Shown in pieces: positions 5,257-8,151 of a stretch of 8,151 nt of DNA (its first letter is position 1; each line of letters begins with the position of its first letter). The notes under the pieces were generated by a model. That model did not search any database, was not told where the DNA came from, and worked only from the letters and a program-made list of their open reading frames with translations. The stretch comes from Candidatus Peregrinibacteria bacterium (lineage in GTDB: Bacteria > Patescibacteriota > Gracilibacteria > UBA1369 > LOWO2-01-FULL-3), in assembly GCA_003566255.1 (NCBI GenBank), contig PXEC01000029.1, forward strand, positions 1 through 8,151. The letters are read 5' to 3'. The position numbers and the translations under genes are program-made.

Positions 5257-6525
5257 TCAGTCTAAAACCTTTTCAAATAATTTTCGCAATACTATTCGAT
5301 TCGCTATCGTTATTCCCAGATTTCCCTCTTTGAAATCCTGCTCTATTTTTTCGTGCTGGTCCGGGGGATAAAAAGATTTTACCTTTTCCTTCTCCTGCAA
5401 TTTTTCCTCTTCGGTTGCTTCAATCCCTTCCTCTTTTATTAAATGCTGGAGCGCGAGCCGTATTTTTATTCTTCTTTCTCCTTCCGGTTTGTACTTCTTC
5501 CTTAGATCATCCTCCGTTGTCTTTGCCTGTTTGAGAAATTCCTCAAATTCAATCCCCTTTTTGCCTATGTCCTCCTTCATCTCCTGCAGAATAAACTCCG
5601 ATTCTTCCTCAAGCATTGCTTCCGGGATTTCCGTTTCCGTTATCTTGAGCAACTTTTCCATGTATTCACTTTGTCTCTTTTGTATTGCCTCCTGCTCCTT
5701 GCGGGCCTTCACGTTCTCCTCTATTTCCTTCTTAAATTCTTCCACGCTCTTCTTTTTACCGGTCAATTTTTCAATCAATTCCTCCGTTACTTCTGGGGTT
5801 TCCGGTTCTTCCACCCTTTTCAATTCCACCTTAAATTTCAGCTTTTTCCCTTGAAAATCCGCTTTTACGTAATTTTCGGGAAAAGTGATGTCAAACTCTT
5901 TTTTTTCGCCCCTCTTCATACCGATAAGATTTTCCTCAAATCCGGGAATGAGAGAATTTTCACCTATTATTATAGGGTGATTGGCACTTTTGGTGTTTTC
6001 CACGGGCTTATCCCCATCGAACCCTTCAAAGTCAACCTCCACTCTGTCGCCTTTTTTTGCCGCTCTATCAACGTCTTTATAGGTCGTTCCATGTTTTTTC
6101 ATATCGTCCAGTACCGCTTCAACATCTTTGTCATCGACTTTAACATCCTCTTTTTTGACCTTGATTGATTTATAGTCCTTAACCGTGACTTCCGGCATTA
6201 TCGCAACAGTTGCGGTGAACTCCAGAGGTTTTTCCTTATCTATTTTTACCTTCGGTCTTGCTACAACTTGCAAATTTTCTTTTATAACAACATCGGCGTA
6301 TGCACGCTGAATGGCTAACTCCTGCGCCCGCGCGGCGATATACTTTTTGTCCACATATTTCTCCAATACATGAGGAGGCACGTGTCCGGGGCGGAATCCT
6401 TTTATGTCCACGTCTCGGGAGATCTCATCGGCTGCCTTTTTCATGTGATTATCTATTTGATCCTCCGGAACCTTGATTTTTATTTCCATCTCTGACTTTG
6501 GCAGTTTTTTGATGTTGTAATCCAT
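5257..6525 (-). CDS. tig: Trigger factor (ribosome-associated chaperone)
   Basis: This 422-residue protein is the chaperone that binds near the ribosomal exit tunnel and shields nascent chains. The ribosome-docking signature GFRPGHVP lies at residues 43-50, the same position as in E. coli, where the sequence is GFRKGKVP. The FKBP-type peptidyl-prolyl isomerase domain runs from about 159 to 240 (GDRVEVDFEGFDGDKPV, NSLIPGFEENLIGMKRGEKKEF in order). A helical C-terminal chaperone region with a Lys/Glu-rich pattern fills about 245-422. Length and domain order are normal. It is transcribed away from the large unrecognised gene at 6672 and may lead the minus-strand run. No Shine-Dalgarno precedes the ATG at 6523-6525. 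Confidence 0.97.
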   Translation of the reverse strand: MDYNIKKLPKSEMEIKIKVPEDQIDNHMKKAADEISRDVDIKGFRPGHVPPHVLEKYVDKKYIAARAQELAIQRAYADVVIKENLQVVARPKVKIDKEKPLEFTATVAIMPEVTVKDYKSIKVKKEDVKVDDKDVEAVLDDMKKHGTTYKDVDRAAKKGDRVEVDFEGFDGDKPVENTKSANHPIIIGENSLIPGFEENLIGMKRGEKKEFDITFPENYVKADFQGKKLKFKVELKRVEEPETPEVTEELIEKLTGKKKSVEEFKKEIEENVKARKEQEAIQKRQSEYMEKLLKITETEIPEAMLEEESEFILQEMKEDIGKKGIEFEEFLKQAKTTEDDLRKKYKPEGERRIKIRLALQHLIKEEGIEATEEEKLQEKEKVKSFYPPDQHEKIEQDFKEGNLGITIANRIVLRKLFEKVLD

Positions 6526-6543
6526 GAGTTTAGCTTAGGTTAT

Positions 6544-6549
6544 TTTATA
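6544..6549 (-). promoter_or_regulatory. Possible -10 element for tig
   Basis: On the minus strand TATAAA (five of six to TATAAT) lies 18 bases before the tig ATG, which would give a leader of about a dozen bases. No good -35 is found 16-18 bases upstream; the nearest TTCACA is 21 bases away. Weak support. Confidence 0.3.
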
Positions 6550-6594
6550 CGTTTAGGTGAAAGCTTACTTTGTGAAAAAGTTTTTTGCAAGGTT

Positions 6595-6608
6595 GTGTGA
6601 TATTACAC
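6595..6608. promoter_or_regulatory. Imperfect 14-bp palindrome before the divergent promoter
   Basis: GTGTGATATTACAC is a dyad with one mismatched pair. It ends immediately before the plus-strand -35 TTGACA and lies in the shared region between tig and the divergent gene, a natural place for an operator. The site is short and could arise by chance. Confidence 0.3.
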
Positions 6609-6636
6609 TTGACACGGCGCGAATTGTTGTGGTAAT
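6609..6636 (+). promoter_or_regulatory. Strong-looking promoter of the unrecognised gene
   Basis: A perfect TTGACA (6609-6614) is followed after 16 bases by GGTAAT (6631-6636, four of six). A TG one base before the -10 (TGTGGTAAT) makes it an extended -10. Transcription should begin near 6643, giving a leader of about 29 bases that is T-rich and lacks a Shine-Dalgarno. Confidence 0.5.
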
Positions 6637-6671
6637 AAGTTCTCCTTTTTGTATTTTATTTTGCTTATCTT

Positions 6672-8151
6672 ATGACAAATAAACTTGATGAATTAGGTCA
6701 ACGCGAGGCGAGTGAAGGACCCCGCGGACTGTCTTTAATTTTCTCCCCCACCTTTGCTCAGCTAGAGTCGATTTTGATGCTGGATAACAATTATGAACCA
6801 GGTAAATTTAGCAAAGCTTCTTCATTTCAAAAATTCATATCGTCACTGGAAAATGCACTTGGAAATTCAGTTCAAAACTTTTCGAATAAATTTTTTGATG
6901 ATTTTCCTAACCTGGAAGGTGTTGATTTAAAGTGCCGCCTTGGGGAATATGGCTTTCAAGTTGATCTTGACCCCGACGCTGGGACCATGCACGCCGAAGA
7001 ACTAAGAGAAAACTTGAGGAAGGAGATCAGTTCCAGTGTTGCACTCTTTAGCTTTGAAGAGTTCTTAGATCTGGGAGAAGAGAGGGAACAACCCCTGCGA
7101 TTGAAATGTGGTTTGGAATTTACTGTTGCAGACCTTGGTGTGGTTGGCAATCTCTCTAAAATGGTCAAGGAAGAGCGCGAAAAATTTTTTAATGATATGG
7201 GAAACGCGGATATAGTCGCTAAGTTGGCGACTTTGTTTTCATCCTCCCTTACGCCTTTGCAATATCTCCGTTTTGTCCTTGCCTCAGTTCCGCATAGAAG
7301 TGCTCTTTCACCTGTATACGATTCATCCTTAAGGCCCCTTCACTCCCTTGTTGAGGAAGCCTATAATTTTTGCAAGGAAAAGGATGATAATGATGTTGTT
7401 GTCAGAATTCAGAAAGCCTTAAGCCTTAGACTTGCCGAGATGGGGGGTAAGCCCGAGGAGGTGGTGGAGTCCTTGGAGTTGGAAGATCCCGAGGATGAAA
7501 TAGATTCCTCGGCGCTGGAAGATCCCGATGATGAAATAAGATCTTTAGAACTTGAAGGACCTGATGAGTGGACTGGATTAAAGGTAGCCGTCTCCGGAAC
7601 CGAATCGTCACCAAAAGATCAAGATGACCCTAAATGGATAGAATTGGACAAAAAATGTTCTCCTTTATCTCCCCCACCTCCTCCATCGCGCGCATTCGAC
7701 GAAGATTCTCTTTTCAAAAGCGTAGAAGATCCACAAGAGGTTATCCCCCTGCAACAGAGGCGAAATATTAACGCGCCTTTAAATGATCTCAGCGATAAGT
7801 CGTTGATTAAAGAAGTTTACAAATGGTTCGATAATGCCGATCTCATGCCTAGCGAGGCACAGAATGTTATAACAGTTAGAGGTTTATCCGCTAAGCAGAT
7901 AAGGTTGATATTGCCCCGTTTCCTGGAATGTTTTCCTCAAGCAACTGAAGAGGGATCCAGACTTTGTTTTAGGATTAACCGAAAAGACAACTCTATCGAA
8001 TTTTGGGAGGGAGACAGAAAAAGTGAAGGGCTTATACCCAACGACCCAAAACAGAAATCTTATGTTAGATCCATCGAAGATAAGAACAAGAAAGAAAGAG
8101 CCTTATGGAGAGCAGTTTTAATAAAGTGTTTAGCAAACTCACTTCGAGCAA
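6672..8151 (+). CDS. Unrecognised acidic protein, open at the right edge (at least 493 residues)
   Basis: The frame is open from the ATG at 6672 to the last base with no stop, so the C-terminus is missing. An in-frame TAA at 6636-6638 and no other start codon between fix the start. I do not recognise a family. No signal peptide or membrane helix is visible. Residues 1-265 look folded and mostly helical (for example KFISSLENALGNSV and SLTPLQYLRFVLASV). Residues 267-302 are three 12-residue acidic repeats, followed by a charged, Pro-rich linker with five consecutive prolines (334-338). From about 371 a second ordered part begins (DLSDKSLIKEVYKWFD, then VRGLSAKQIRLILPRFLECF, RLCFRINRKDNSIEFWEGD). 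This suggests two globular parts joined by a disordered linker. It has its own promoter, divergent from tig. Function is unknown. Confidence 0.82.
   Translation, partial: MTNKLDELGQREASEGPRGLSLIFSPTFAQLESILMLDNNYEPGKFSKASSFQKFISSLENALGNSVQNFSNKFFDDFPNLEGVDLKCRLGEYGFQVDLDPDAGTMHAEELRENLRKEISSSVALFSFEEFLDLGEEREQPLRLKCGLEFTVADLGVVGNLSKMVKEEREKFFNDMGNADIVAKLATLFSSSLTPLQYLRFVLASVPHRSALSPVYDSSLRPLHSLVEEAYNFCKEKDDNDVVVRIQKALSLRLAEMGGKPEEVVESLELEDPEDEIDSSALEDPDDEIRSLELEGPDEWTGLKVAVSGTESSPKDQDDPKWIELDKKCSPLSPPPPPSRAFDEDSLFKSVEDPQEVIPLQQRRNINAPLNDLSDKSLIKEVYKWFDNADLMPSEAQNVITVRGLSAKQIRLILPRFLECFPQATEEGSRLCFRINRKDNSIEFWEGDRKSEGLIPNDPKQKSYVRSIEDKNKKERALWRAVLIKCLANSLRA
7470..7577 (+). repeat. Three 36-bp tandem repeats coding acidic 12-residue units
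   Basis: Units lie at 7470-7505, 7506-7541 and 7542-7577. They encode SLELEDPEDEID, SSALEDPDDEIR and SLELEGPDEWTG. The first two share the LEDPxDEI core; the third has decayed. Unit length is a multiple of three, so the frame is kept. The repeat marks the start of the linker in the unrecognised protein. Confidence 0.8.

Noticed and set aside
1894..5259. UGA recoding to glycine (Gracilibacteria/SR1 code)
   Set aside because: TGA ends the PfkB-like, CsaB and trigger-factor genes at natural family lengths, and no conserved domain needs an internal TGA to be read through.
5489..6168. Long plus-strand frames of 121 and 165 residues opposite tig
   Set aside because: They are hydrophobic Phe/Leu/Ser-rich shadows of the Lys/Glu-rich trigger factor, which has all its domains.
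7426..7614. Minus-strand frame with Pro/Arg repeats
   Set aside because: It is the antisense reading of the 36-bp acidic repeats within the large plus-strand gene.

Overview
The window looks like a piece of a compact, moderately AT-rich bacterial genome, most likely from the Candidate Phyla Radiation / Patescibacteria. The evidence for this is indirect: short housekeeping proteins, genes packed with very small gaps, almost no Shine-Dalgarno sequences, a ribosomal protein L19 with a long repetitive acidic tail, and a winged-helix protein carrying a degenerate nucleotidyltransferase domain. Stops of all three kinds (TAA, TAG, TGA) occur at natural protein ends, for example TGA after trigger factor, so the standard bacterial code fits and TGA recoding does not. 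The phylum is an inference; no rRNA is present to confirm it.

Layout. Positions 1-244 hold no convincing gene. The first ~110 bases are GC-rich and packed with inverted repeats, unlike the rest of the window. They are followed by a plus-strand pair, a short glucose-1-phosphate thymidylyltransferase (rfbA, 245-997) and an adenosine-kinase-like PfkB sugar/nucleoside kinase (1009-1896). This pair meets head-on, with a 13-bp tail-to-tail overlap, the end of a long minus-strand block. Read in its own direction from 6525 down to 1884, that block is: trigger factor (tig), a two-helix small membrane protein, a winged-helix/nucleotidyltransferase-like regulator, L19 (rplS), RNase HII (rnhB) and a polysaccharide pyruvyl transferase (csaB). 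rplS-rnhB-csaB are separated by only 13 and 3 bp and should be co-transcribed from a good promoter just upstream of rplS. From 6672 to the right edge runs an unrecognised, acidic, soluble protein of at least 493 residues, transcribed divergently from tig behind a perfect TTGACA -35 and an extended -10.

Functionally, the block mixes translation and folding (L19, trigger factor), genome maintenance (RNase HII) and cell-surface glycan work (RfbA nucleotide-sugar synthesis; CsaB pyruvylation, which in other bacteria anchors S-layer proteins). The rplS-rnhB adjacency is a widespread bacterial arrangement, but the usual upstream partners rpsP-rimM-trmD are absent here.

The points most worth following up are the unrecognised open-ended protein with its 36-bp tandem repeats, two adjacent near-perfect palindromes lying over the promoter of the winged-helix regulator, the nine- and five-residue repeat tail of L19, and the hairpin-rich GC-rich block at the left edge.
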